The notes beneath the pieces are model-generated. The model did no database searches and was not told the DNA's origin. It saw only the letters and a list, made by a program, of their open reading frames with translations. A DNA stretch of 64,000 bases. Source: Leclercia sp. 29361 (GTDB taxonomy: Bacteria > Pseudomonadota > Gammaproteobacteria > Enterobacterales > Enterobacteriaceae). The position numbers were made by a program, and so were the translations under genes. Of this stretch, positions 30,161 through 43,848 are shown piece by piece. Position 1 is the stretch's first letter; each line of letters begins with the position of its first letter. The DNA is taken from positions 1,116,001 through 1,180,000 of the forward strand of contig NZ_CP049786.1 in assembly GCF_011290365.1 (NCBI RefSeq). Reading direction: 5' to 3'.

Positions 30161-31234
30161 ATGAAAGCCATAACCCTTTACGATGTTGCCCGCCTGGCGG
30201 GCGTTTCCTATCAAACCGTCTCGCGGGTCATCAATGACGCGGCGCATGTGTCCGCCCGGACCCGGGAAAAAGTGCTGCAGGCGATGGCCGAGTTGCACTA
30301 TGTTCCCAACCGCGGAGCCCAGCAGCTGGCCGGCAAACGTACCCGCACCCTGGGGCTGATCACTACCGATCTGGCCCTGCATGCCCCCTCGCAGATTGCC
30401 TCTGCGGTCAAGACCCGCGCAGGCGAGTGCGGAGCAAGCGTATTGATCTCGATGGTCGAACATCCTCAGCAGTGTCTGGCGGCGGTACAGGAGCTGCTCG
30501 CCCAGCGCGTGGAGGGGTTGCTGGTTAACGTGCCGCTGGAGGACGAGCAGGCCGAAAGCCTGCAGGCGCAGGCCGTTCCGGTACCAGTGCTGTTTCTTGA
30601 TGTCTCGCCTGGCGCCCGGGTGCACAGCCTGGTGTTCGATGCCGAACAGGGGGCAACCCTCGGTGCGCAGCATCTGCTCGCGCTGGGGCATCAGCGGATC
30701 GCTCTGCTCGGCGGGCCGCAAAGTTCCGTTTCGGCGCGGGCCCGTCTTGCGGGCTGGCTGTCGACTCTGGAGGCGGCGGGCGTTGAACCCTTTGCCCTCG
30801 CTCAGGGCGACTGGAGTGCGGCCTCGGGTTACGAGAAAGGCCATCAGCTGCTGGCCGGGGCTACGCTTCCGCAGGCGATCCTGGTGGCGAACGATCAGAT
30901 GGCGCTCGGCGTGATGCGCGCCTGCGCCGAAAAGGGCATTGCCGTGCCGGGCCAGCTCTCGGTGGTGGGGTTTGACGATACCACTGACAGCGCCTGGTTT
31001 ACCCCGCCGCTGACCACCGTTCGTCAGGCGTTTCGCGAGGCAGGGCTGCGCAGCGTTGAGTGGCTGCTGGCGCAGCAGGGCAATACCGGGCAGGCTCCTG
31101 CGCAAACCCGTCTCCCTGTTACCCTGGTCGAGCGACATTCCACCGCCCGGGAAGGGCTCCCGCAGGGCAGTGACGATCTGGCCCAGCAGCTAAAATCTCT
31201 GGCTATACTGGCCGAACAGCTGGCGCGCCGTTAA
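30161..31234 (+). CDS. lacI: Lactose operon repressor LacI
   Basis: 357-residue LacI orthologue. The N-terminal helix-turn-helix (TLYDVARLAGVSYQTVSRVIND) has the same recognition helix YQTVSR as E. coli LacI, so it should bind the same operator half-site. The hinge and core follow (VPNRGAQQLAGKRTRTLGL, LALHAPSQIASAVKTRA, VANDQMALGVMRA). The C-terminal Leu-rich helix (LAQQLKSLAILAEQLARR) is consistent with tetramer formation. It lies directly upstream of lacZ, as in E. coli. Confidence 0.93.
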   Translation: MKAITLYDVARLAGVSYQTVSRVINDAAHVSARTREKVLQAMAELHYVPNRGAQQLAGKRTRTLGLITTDLALHAPSQIASAVKTRAGECGASVLISMVEHPQQCLAAVQELLAQRVEGLLVNVPLEDEQAESLQAQAVPVPVLFLDVSPGARVHSLVFDAEQGATLGAQHLLALGHQRIALLGGPQSSVSARARLAGWLSTLEAAGVEPFALAQGDWSAASGYEKGHQLLAGATLPQAILVANDQMALGVMRACAEKGIAVPGQLSVVGFDDTTDSAWFTPPLTTVRQAFREAGLRSVEWLLAQQGNTGQAPAQTRLPVTLVERHSTAREGLPQGSDDLAQQLKSLAILAEQLARR

Positions 31235-31240
31235 CGCTTT

Positions 31241-31256
31241 TGTGATCGCCATCGCT
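31241..31256 (+). promoter_or_regulatory. CRP-like site of the lac promoter
   Basis: TGTGA-N6-TCGCT has a perfect left half and a weak right half. Its centre is exactly 61.5 bp upstream of the predicted start at 31310, the class I position used in the E. coli lac promoter. Confidence 0.6.
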
Positions 31257-31273
31257 TCATCACGCTCTCCCGC

Positions 31274-31303
31274 TTTACCCTGTTATCCTGACAGGGCATT
31301 GTA
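31274..31303 (+). promoter_or_regulatory. lacZ promoter
   Basis: TTTACC at 31274-31279 and ATTGTA at 31298-31303 are 18 bp apart. The distance from the -35 start to the operator (36 bp) equals that in E. coli lac. The overlapping TGTAAT at 31300-31305 is an alternative -10. Confidence 0.6.
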
Positions 31304-31309
31304 ATTGAA

Positions 31310-34425
<3,116 letters not shown>

Positions 34426-34438
34426 ACTTAATCGCTGA

Positions 34439-34461
34439 TGCGGTCACACCATGTGGCCGCA
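34439..34461 (+). terminator. Hairpin after lacZ
   Basis: TGCGGTCACA / TGTGGCCGCA forms a 10-bp stem with a CCA loop. No T tract follows, so it may be a weak terminator or an mRNA 3' stabiliser. Confidence 0.5.
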
Positions 34462-34484
34462 CATTCACTTCGGAGGTTTATCTG

Positions 34485-34838
34485 ATGAAGTATGTCGATG
34501 GTTTTGTGGTTGCCGTTCCCGCGAATAATAAGGAGGCTTATCGCGAGCTGGCAGCGAAAGCCGCGCCGCTGTTCAAAGAGTTTGGCGCGCTTCGCATCGT
34601 AGAGTGTTGGGCCGATGACGTACCCGACGGCAAATTAACGGACTTCCGCCTGGCGGTGAAGGCGGAAGAGAACGAAGAAGTGGTCTTCAGCTGGATCGAA
34701 TACCCTTCCAAAGCGGTTCGCGACGAGGCGAATCAGAAGATGATGAACGATCCCAGAATGAAAGAATTTGGCGAATCGATGCCGTTTGACGGTAAACGGA
34801 TGATTTATGGCGGTTTCTCGCCGCTGTTGGACGAGTAA
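34485..34838 (+). CDS. ybaA: DUF1428 protein YbaA
   Basis: 117-residue small cytosolic protein with the alpha-beta dimeric-barrel pattern of the DUF1428 family (MKYVDGFVVAVPANNKEAYRELA). It matches E. coli YbaA in length and nearly throughout. Function is unknown. It marks the return to conserved gene order after the variable block. An GGAGG site precedes the ATG. Confidence 0.93.
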   Translation: MKYVDGFVVAVPANNKEAYRELAAKAAPLFKEFGALRIVECWADDVPDGKLTDFRLAVKAEENEEVVFSWIEYPSKAVRDEANQKMMNDPRMKEFGESMPFDGKRMIYGGFSPLLDE

Positions 34839-34846
34839 GCCTGGTG

Positions 34847-34868
34847 CCCGGCGGCACGCACCGCCGGG
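34847..34868. repeat. REP-like hairpin between ybaA and ylaB
   Basis: CCCGGCGG / CCGCCGGG with a CACGCA loop lies between convergent genes. It resembles REP-type palindromes and may act as a bidirectional 3' end element. Confidence 0.55.
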
Positions 34869-34870
34869 TA

Positions 34871-36439
34871 CTATGCGTGTGATTCCGGGTCGAGATTATT
34901 TTCCGCCCATTGAATAAAGGCCTCTTTCGGCAGCGCTTTACTGTAAAACCAGCCCTGACCGTACTGCACCCCGTGGCGGCGCAACCATGTCAGTTGGCCT
35001 TCGGTTTCAATCCCTTCCGCCACCATCGCCAGATTGAGCGATCGGGCCATCTCAATGATATGCGGCGTCACGTTTTTGTACTCCAGCGCGTCCACGAATG
35101 ACTTATCGATTTTCAGGGTGTCGACGTCCAGATCCTGCAGATAGCTGAGGCTGGAATATCCGGTGCCGAAATCGTCAATATAGACAGAGTGTCCTGCGCG
35201 CCGGAAGCCGGCAATGGCCGGGGCACTGACGGTGGGATCGGCAAATCCACGCTCGGTAAGCTCCAGCGCAATCTGCGAGGGCGGGATCTGCCACTGATTC
35301 AGAAGACGGCTCAGCAGCGGAGGCACCGTCCCCGAGATCAAATCCGCCGGGGCAAGGTTAATCGAAATATGCTGGTCCGGATGCTGGCGCAGCCACTCCC
35401 CCATCTCCTCAAACACTTTTTCGATAATCAGCGTGGTCAGCTGATTCATCAGGCCAGTCTGCTCAGCCAGGGAGACGAAAATATCGGGAGAGAGATAGCT
35501 GCCGTCCGGCTGAGGCCAGCGGGCGAGCGCTTCCGCCCCGGTCAGCTTGCCGCTGTTGAGTGTGACAATCGGCTGGAAATGAACCTGAAACTCTCTGGCA
35601 CTGATGGCGTCCAGCAGGCGATGCCGGGGAGATTGCAGGCGGCGTAACACCCGCAGTACAAACCAGGCTGTCAGCAAACTGATCAACACGCCAAAAGGCA
35701 GCCAGAAATAGAGCTGATGGTGCCAGCTCTCTTTTAGCGGCTTCAGAGAAGCCCACGCCACGATTGCAAACCCCAGGTCCGGCACGTTGTGCACGTTATA
35801 CATGGCGCCGTTATGTTGAAAATGGGTGCTGCTATCCCGCTGCATCTGGTTGAAGATCTGCATATCCAGACTGTTACTGCTGGCGAAAACGAGATTGCGG
35901 CGGATCCCCACCAGGGCGACGTCGATCGGCCAGGAGCCAAAGGGGATCACGTCGATCAGCGAGGCCGGGTCGATCATCACGATATAATGGCCGGTGCCCA
36001 GGGCGGCCATATAACGTTTGAGGTTCAGATCGTTATGCGAGGTCACCCAGGCCCGATAGCCATCAGGCGTGATCCGCAATGCCGGCGGAAAGGGGGGAGT
36101 GTGACTCTCCTGTTCCAGCGAAGAGCAGCGCGGCTTGAGATCGTCCACGTAGATCACCTCCTGGATATAGCGCCAGGAGAAAGAGGCGCGGCGCATTACC
36201 AGCGCATGTTCGCGACTACAGGGGATGCCTTTGAAGGACTGCATTTCGGTGAGAGCGGATTTGGCCTGGGTAATCACTCTGTCGGTACGGATCTGGACCC
36301 GCGCTGAGTAGTCGTTCAGATCCTCAACAAACTTATCTTCCGCATTACGGTGCGCCAGCCAGACGCTCAGGCAGACAGGAACAAGTACTGCAATAACCAG
36401 TACGCAGGTCACCACACTTATCAGGTGTCGGGTTGTCAT
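34871..36439 (-). CDS. pdeB: CSS-EAL cyclic-di-GMP phosphodiesterase YlaB (PdeB)
   Basis: 522-residue inner-membrane phosphodiesterase. Membrane helices at about 8-28 and 243-263 flank a periplasmic CSS sensor domain with the defining Arg104-Cys105-Ser-Ser motif. The cytoplasmic EAL domain has Glu303-Ala-Leu in TGAEALARW and DDFGTGYSSLSYLQ, with the usual catalytic residues visible. It should degrade c-di-GMP and so favour motility over biofilm; CSS domains respond to periplasmic thiol redox state via DsbA/DsbB in E. coli PdeC. It is slightly longer than the 516-residue E. coli protein. Confidence 0.93.
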   Translation of the reverse strand: MTTRHLISVVTCVLVIAVLVPVCLSVWLAHRNAEDKFVEDLNDYSARVQIRTDRVITQAKSALTEMQSFKGIPCSREHALVMRRASFSWRYIQEVIYVDDLKPRCSSLEQESHTPPFPPALRITPDGYRAWVTSHNDLNLKRYMAALGTGHYIVMIDPASLIDVIPFGSWPIDVALVGIRRNLVFASSNSLDMQIFNQMQRDSSTHFQHNGAMYNVHNVPDLGFAIVAWASLKPLKESWHHQLYFWLPFGVLISLLTAWFVLRVLRRLQSPRHRLLDAISAREFQVHFQPIVTLNSGKLTGAEALARWPQPDGSYLSPDIFVSLAEQTGLMNQLTTLIIEKVFEEMGEWLRQHPDQHISINLAPADLISGTVPPLLSRLLNQWQIPPSQIALELTERGFADPTVSAPAIAGFRRAGHSVYIDDFGTGYSSLSYLQDLDVDTLKIDKSFVDALEYKNVTPHIIEMARSLNLAMVAEGIETEGQLTWLRRHGVQYGQGWFYSKALPKEAFIQWAENNLDPESHA

Positions 36440-36591
36440 GCTCCTGTTTCCTTATTATTACGCCGGGCGTGGGGCGCACAAGTCGATGACATTAAAACGG
36501 AAAGCCACGCTGAAGTGTAGAACTATTTTAGATGAGTTTACGGGCCGCTTATCCGCCGTGGGTTGTTTTTCCACCGCCACTCGGATATGCT

Positions 36592-36612
36592 AATTGTTAT
36601 GTTATAACAATT
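36592..36612. promoter_or_regulatory. Zur-box-like palindrome upstream of rpmJ2
   Basis: Perfect 9-bp arms AATTGTTAT / ATAACAATT are separated by GTT. The core TGTTATGTTATAACA differs from the Zur consensus TGTTATANTATAACA at one defined position. It ends 19 bp before the L36 paralogue gene. Confidence 0.75.
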
Positions 36613-36631
36613 CATTTCAGGAAGGGTAAAT

Positions 36632-36772
36632 ATGCAGGTTCTCAATTCATTGCGCAGCGCCAAAAAACGTCATGCGGATTGCCAGATCGTCAAACGTAAG
36701 GGACGGCTGTATGTGATATGCAAATCTAATCCGCGGTTCAAGGCGGTGCAGGGTCGTAAGAAGAAACGTTAG
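36632..36772 (+). CDS. ykgO: Zinc-independent ribosomal protein L36 paralogue (type B)
   Basis: 46 residues ([18 protein letters not shown] and GRKKKR at the end), nearly identical to E. coli YkgO (rpmJ2). It lacks the CxxC...CxxxxH zinc ribbon of standard L36; only two isolated cysteines (17 and 30) remain. Such C-minus paralogues replace the zinc-binding form when zinc is scarce. The Zur-like box directly upstream fits that role. An AGGAAGGG site precedes the ATG. The usual partner, the L31 paralogue ykgM (rpmE2), is not adjacent here. Confidence 0.93.
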   Translation: MQVLNSLRSAKKRHADCQIVKRKGRLYVICKSNPRFKAVQGRKKKR

Positions 36773-36831
36773 GCGAGAACAAGAGGCTTGCCGCTAACAG
36801 CGAGGCTGTCGGCGGCAGGTCAGAGTGGGCT

Positions 36832-37296
36832 TCAGGCAGCCGTGCGGGCCAGGGTGAAGACGTCGTAGAAAGAGAGCTCGCCTTTGGTGGCGATCATTTT
36901 TTGCAGCTTCTCTTTTTGCTGGGATTCAACCTGGGGTGAGTGCAGGATGCTGTCGATCAGCTGGTTGGGCACATAGCGCGTGTTGTACCACTCACCGTTG
37001 TAGCAGACGCGAAAATCGAGCACATCAATATCTTCGTAGCGGTAACGCGGATTAACGTCAAAGAAGAAGAAGGCGTTAAAGACGACGAACAATACCACCA
37101 GAAGCCAGACGGAACCGATCAGCGTGTCCGACTGCAGCATCACCACCAGCGTAGCCAGCCAGGCGGCGTACATAGCAACAAACAGGCCCGGATGTTTGCG
37201 AATAAAGCTGATGCTAAAGCGCGGTCTGTTGTCACGCTTTTCGCGAACATTGAGGTCATCAATGGTTTCGGTAAGCAGGCGTTGTATCTCGGTCAT
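36832..37296 (-). CDS. ylaC: Inner-membrane protein YlaC
   Basis: 154-residue protein matching E. coli YlaC (156). Two membrane helices at about 37-55 and 60-77 ([37 protein letters not shown]) are followed by a cytoplasmic domain ([21 protein letters not shown]). Function is unknown. In E. coli, maa lies between ylaC and hha; here only 180 bp of non-coding sequence separates them. Confidence 0.92.
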   Translation of the reverse strand: MTEIQRLLTETIDDLNVREKRDNRPRFSISFIRKHPGLFVAMYAAWLATLVVMLQSDTLIGSVWLLVVLFVVFNAFFFFDVNPRYRYEDIDVLDFRVCYNGEWYNTRYVPNQLIDSILHSPQVESQQKEKLQKMIATKGELSFYDVFTLARTAA

Positions 37297-37476
37297 CTTC
37301 TGCCCTTTCTAAATCAACTCAAAACGGGGGGATCCGTGTATTTTAAGTGACCACAATGTTTGTGGAAAGTAACAGTTACGCTAAGAAAAAACATAACAGT
37401 TGCCAGAAAAGGGCGGGGCAGATGAGGCGGTCAAACTGTTCAGTACCACGCAGCGTTTCCGCTGGGTGTCACCCAA

Positions 37477-37695
37477 TCAGCGTACAAATTTCCACACCGC
37501 GGTCGGGATCTTATCGTACAGCTTATTCATGGTGAGTTCAGCCAGGCGATGATCGGCTGCAGAATAGAATACCGCTAACTCATTATCAGAAAGCTCGTAT
37601 TTATTTTTCTCAATCACACGTTCAAGGGTGTCAATTGACTGACAGCGTCGCAAACGCATCAAATAATCTGTTTTGGTTAATGGTTTATCAGACAT
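37477..37695 (-). CDS. hha: Haemolysin expression modulator Hha
   Basis: 72-residue nucleoid-associated protein that binds H-NS and helps to silence horizontally acquired genes. It is nearly identical to E. coli Hha ([43 protein letters not shown]). It lies 8 bp downstream of tomB and so is transcribed with it. The AT-rich autotransporter region in this window would be a natural target, which is inference. Confidence 0.97.
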   Translation of the reverse strand: MSDKPLTKTDYLMRLRRCQSIDTLERVIEKNKYELSDNELAVFYSAADHRLAELTMNKLYDKIPTAVWKFVR

Positions 37696-37703
37696 AAATT
37701 CAC

Positions 37704-38096
37704 CTAATTGTTTGTAATAATTTTAACCGGAGAAGCTAACGGGTTAGCCCTGCTTGCAGTGACAAAACAACGAAAAAGCCGATTGCCTGATTTACGCCAT
37801 TTTTGCAAATCCTGCGCGTTAATGCCGTAGCTGCTGAATAACATAAAAGTGTCATCCAGGTATTCGTCAATTTGCTCAATCAACTTATTATCTTCGTTAT
37901 ACTTAATTTTATAATTAAGGGCGAAGGCTGCTATATGCTCAATCAACTCGTTTAACTGCAAATTAATGGCAGAAGTAGGGTCATTCACCCAGCCATGGTT
38001 GCTCTCATCGAGATTGGTCAGGCAGTCATGGTACAGGGATTCACAAAGGAATTTCAACTGTGCAATATCTTGCCTTTTGGGCGAGTATTCGTCCAT
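37704..38096 (-). CDS. tomB: Hha antitoxin / biofilm modulator TomB
   Basis: 130-residue acidic protein (E. coli TomB 124). The first 115 residues ([25 protein letters not shown] to NRLFRCFV) are nearly identical to E. coli. The last 15 ([18 protein letters not shown]) are unlike it, and the gene ends 8 bp before hha. In E. coli and Salmonella it counteracts Hha toxicity by an oxygen-dependent cysteine mechanism. Several cysteines are retained in the conserved part. Confidence 0.95.
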   Translation of the reverse strand: MDEYSPKRQDIAQLKFLCESLYHDCLTNLDESNHGWVNDPTSAINLQLNELIEHIAAFALNYKIKYNEDNKLIEQIDEYLDDTFMLFSSYGINAQDLQKWRKSGNRLFRCFVTASRANPLASPVKIITNN

Positions 38097-38586
38097 AGCG
38101 CATCCCCTTTTTGAGTGATTTTTTACTCACCGAACATCGTTGTCGGGAAGGGTACAACTGACTTAGCGTCAACGACTACTGTATGCGTCTTAACGTTAAC
38201 TATAATCTACTCTGATCAGGATTTCACCGCGCTATTACGAAAAATTACAATTACGCCACAGGTTAAAGGGTCTGGCGGTCACTATGTTATATATTGTTTT
38301 ATCCGCAGGACGATCCTTTCTTATCACCCGCCTCGATTTTGCGCCCATTTCAAAAAAACAATCAGGCGTCATCACAAACAAAAAACACCAGGAATACTCT
38401 TAATAACTCAGAAGCAACGCATGAATTTAAGAATTTGTGTAAGAGGAATGGGTTAAATATGAGAAGTCGTTTAAAGCCGACATAAAATATATAAACCGCC
38501 CATAAGCTTATTTTATGATTTTCAATTGCCAAAAAAAAGGCCGCATTAGCGGCCTTTTTAACGGTTAACAACAGGTTCCGGTGGTC
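38097..38586. other. 490-bp gap between tomB and acrB
   Basis: Holds the tomB-hha promoter region at the left and the acrB terminator (38534-38559) at the right. The middle is AT-rich. Two tiny frames, an 11-codon one ending at 38456 and an 8-codon one at 38459-38485 (MRSRLKPT) behind AGAGGA, are visible but unsupported. No known RNA is recognised. Confidence 0.5.
38534..38559 (-). terminator. Terminator of acrAB
   Basis: A perfect 11-bp stem AAAAAGGCCGC / GCGGCCTTTTT with an ATTA loop is flanked by an A run, which gives a T tract on the minus strand. Confidence 0.9.
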
Positions 38587-41730
<3,144 letters not shown>

Positions 41731-41749
41731 TTAACGGCTCCTGTTTAAG

Positions 41750-42943
41750 TTAAGACTTAGGTTGTTCTGACTGGCCGCCTGCGGAGGCTTGTTGTTGATT
41801 GTCAGACGTGACCTCTTGCGCTTTAACCTGGGCGCCCGGGCGAACTTTTTGTAAACCGGTAATGATGACACGATCGCCATCTTTCAGACCGTCGGTGACC
41901 AGCCATTTGTCGCCAATCGCCTGGGTTGCCGTGATCTGACGGACTTCGACTTTGTCTTCAGCGCCAATGACCATTGCACTGGCATCGCCGCGCGGCGTAC
42001 GGGTCACACCCTGCTGTGGAACCAGCAGTGCGGTTGGGTTAGTCCCTTCTTCCAGGCTTGCACGAACGAACATACCCGGTAACAGCGTATGATTCGGGTT
42101 CGGGAAGATGGCGCGCAGGGTGATAGAACCGGTGGTCTGATCGACCGTTACGTCAGAAAACTCGAGGCTGCCAGCCTGTGGGAACTTGATACCGTCGCTG
42201 GTGACCAGCTCTACTTTCGCTTTGCCGTTTTCCTGCTTCAGGGTGCCGTTTTCGAGCTCCTGTTTCAGACGCAGGAAATCATTGCTCGACTGGGTGACAT
42301 CGACATAGATCGGGTCAAGCTGCTGCACGGTAGCCAGCGCGTTGGTCTGGCCACTCTGCACCAGAGCACCTTCGGTCACTGACGATTTACCAATGCGGCC
42401 GCTGATAGGCGAGGTCACTTTGGTATAGGCCAGGTTAATACGTGCAGTTTCAACCGCGGCTTTCGCAGCAGTAACCGCAGCGTTAGCCTGCTGGGCATCG
42501 GCTTGGGCGCTATCGAATTCCTGTTGGCTGATGTACTGGGTGCCAATCAGTTTCTGATAACGGCTGACGGTCAGCTGAGCAATTTTTGCCGCAGCCTGGG
42601 CTTTCGCCAGATCGCCTTTTGCACTTTCGTAGTTAGCCTGATAGGTAGCGGGATCAATCTGATACAGAGATTCACCGGCTTTAACATCGCCGCCTTCCGT
42701 AAAATTACGTTTCAGGATGATGCCACTCACCTGTGGACGCACTTCAGCAATGCGGTAAGCGCTGGTTCTGCCGGGTAGTTCTGTTTTTATCTGGAGAGGT
42801 TCGGATTTGAGCGTCACGACGCCAACTTCTGGCACCTGCTGAGCCCCTTGTTGAGCCTGTTTTTCGTCACATCCTGTAAGCGCTAAGCTGCCTGAGAGCA
42901 TCAGAACGATCGCCAGAGGCGTTAACCCTCTGTTTTTGTTCAT
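41750..42943 (-). CDS. acrA: RND efflux periplasmic adaptor AcrA
   Basis: 397-residue lipoprotein that bridges AcrB and TolC. The start at 42943 (MNKNRGLTPLAIVL) has a GAGG site and the E. coli length; the upstream frame to 43003 is in the promoter region. The lipobox is LTGC with Cys25. Domains in order: membrane-proximal, lipoyl, alpha-helical hairpin (about 100-170, coiled-coil forming, Ala/Gln-rich), and beta-barrel. It is divergent from acrR. Confidence 0.96.
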   Translation of the reverse strand: MNKNRGLTPLAIVLMLSGSLALTGCDEKQAQQGAQQVPEVGVVTLKSEPLQIKTELPGRTSAYRIAEVRPQVSGIILKRNFTEGGDVKAGESLYQIDPATYQANYESAKGDLAKAQAAAKIAQLTVSRYQKLIGTQYISQQEFDSAQADAQQANAAVTAAKAAVETARINLAYTKVTSPISGRIGKSSVTEGALVQSGQTNALATVQQLDPIYVDVTQSSNDFLRLKQELENGTLKQENGKAKVELVTSDGIKFPQAGSLEFSDVTVDQTTGSITLRAIFPNPNHTLLPGMFVRASLEEGTNPTALLVPQQGVTRTPRGDASAMVIGAEDKVEVRQITATQAIGDKWLVTDGLKDGDRVIITGLQKVRPGAQVKAQEVTSDNQQQASAGGQSEQPKS

Positions 42944-43033
42944 ATGTAAACCTCGAGTTTCCGATTTCAAATTGATCAATGGATCACGCGTCCACAAACC
43001 CATTGCTGCGTTTATATTATCGTCGTGCTATGG

Positions 43034-43057
43034 TACATACATTCATAAATGTATGTA
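43034..43057. promoter_or_regulatory. AcrR operator in the acrA-acrR intergenic region
   Basis: A 24-bp inverted repeat with arms TACATACATT and AATGTATGTA around CATA is the known AcrR operator of E. coli with a changed centre. It overlaps the acrA promoter; the -10-like ATAATAT on the minus strand is near 43013-43020. Confidence 0.9.
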
Positions 43058-43085
43058 AATCTGACTCCTGTAAATTCACCTGGGT

Positions 43086-43104
43086 ATGGCACGAAAAACC
43101 AAAC
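43086..43104 (+). promoter_or_regulatory. Marbox (MarA/SoxS/Rob site) overlapping the acrR start
   Basis: ATGGCACGAAAAACCAAAC fits the consensus AYnGCACnnWnnRYYAAAY at every defined position and begins on the acrR start codon. It lies upstream of the acrAB promoter on the opposite strand, and fits activation of acrAB by MarA-type regulators. Confidence 0.75.
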
Positions 43105-43739
43105 AACAAGCACTTGCGACACGCCAGCACATCCTTGATGTTGCTTTGCGCTTGTTTTCGCAACAAGGGGTCTCTTCCACGTCGCTGGCACAGATTGCTC
43201 AGGCGGCTGGGGTAACCCGTGGAGCGATTTACTGGCATTTCAAAAATAAGTCAGATTTATTTGGTGAAATTTGGGAGCTTTCAGAATCCAATATTGGGGA
43301 TCTCGAGACTGAGTATCGGGCAAAATTCCCTGACGATCCACTCTCAGTTTTAAGAGAGATTCTGGTCTATATCCTTGAGGCGACTGTTATTGAAGAGCGT
43401 CGTCGCCTGATGATGGAGATCATCTTCCACAAATGCGAGTTTGTCGGGGAGATGGCGGTGGTGCAACAGGCGCAGCGCAGTCTATGTCTGGAGAGTTACG
43501 ATCGTATCGAACAGACCCTGATGCACTGTATTAAAGCCAGCATGTTACCGGCCAATCTATTAACCCGTCGCGCCGCTATTCTGATGCGCAGTTATATTTC
43601 CGGCATTATGGAAAACTGGCTTTTTGCCCCCCAGTCTTTTGATCTGCAACGTGAAGCCCGTGATTACGTGGCGATCCTGCTGGAGATGTACCAGTTCTGC
43701 CCAACCCTGCGCGGGCAGCCAGAGCCGCTCCCGGCCTGA
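43086..43739 (+). CDS. acrR: TetR-family repressor AcrR
   Basis: 217-residue local repressor of acrAB (E. coli 215). The N-terminal TetR helix-turn-helix (about 10-55, [36 protein letters not shown]) is followed by the ligand-binding helical domain. It is released from DNA by dyes and other drugs in E. coli. It is intact, with no frameshift or stop of the kind seen in efflux-overexpressing isolates. Its first codons coincide with a marbox. Confidence 0.96.
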   Translation: MARKTKQQALATRQHILDVALRLFSQQGVSSTSLAQIAQAAGVTRGAIYWHFKNKSDLFGEIWELSESNIGDLETEYRAKFPDDPLSVLREILVYILEATVIEERRRLMMEIIFHKCEFVGEMAVVQQAQRSLCLESYDRIEQTLMHCIKASMLPANLLTRRAAILMRSYISGIMENWLFAPQSFDLQREARDYVAILLEMYQFCPTLRGQPEPLPA

Positions 43740-43848
43740 CCCCAGGAATTGTCCGGGAGCCACCTGTTGACGCTATATTGCGCCCGATTGCCGTGATATT
43801 CTTCACGCCGGTCTTCCTGGTCATTCATCACACGAATCACACATAACT

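Noticed and set aside
30119..31138. 339-codon open frame antisense to lacI
   Set aside because: LacI on the plus strand is a clear orthologue with operator context; the antisense frame has shadow composition only.
38115..38456. 113-codon frame in the tomB-acrB gap
   Set aside because: No ribosome site at the start, AT-rich spacer composition, low-complexity sequence, and no similarity to a known family.
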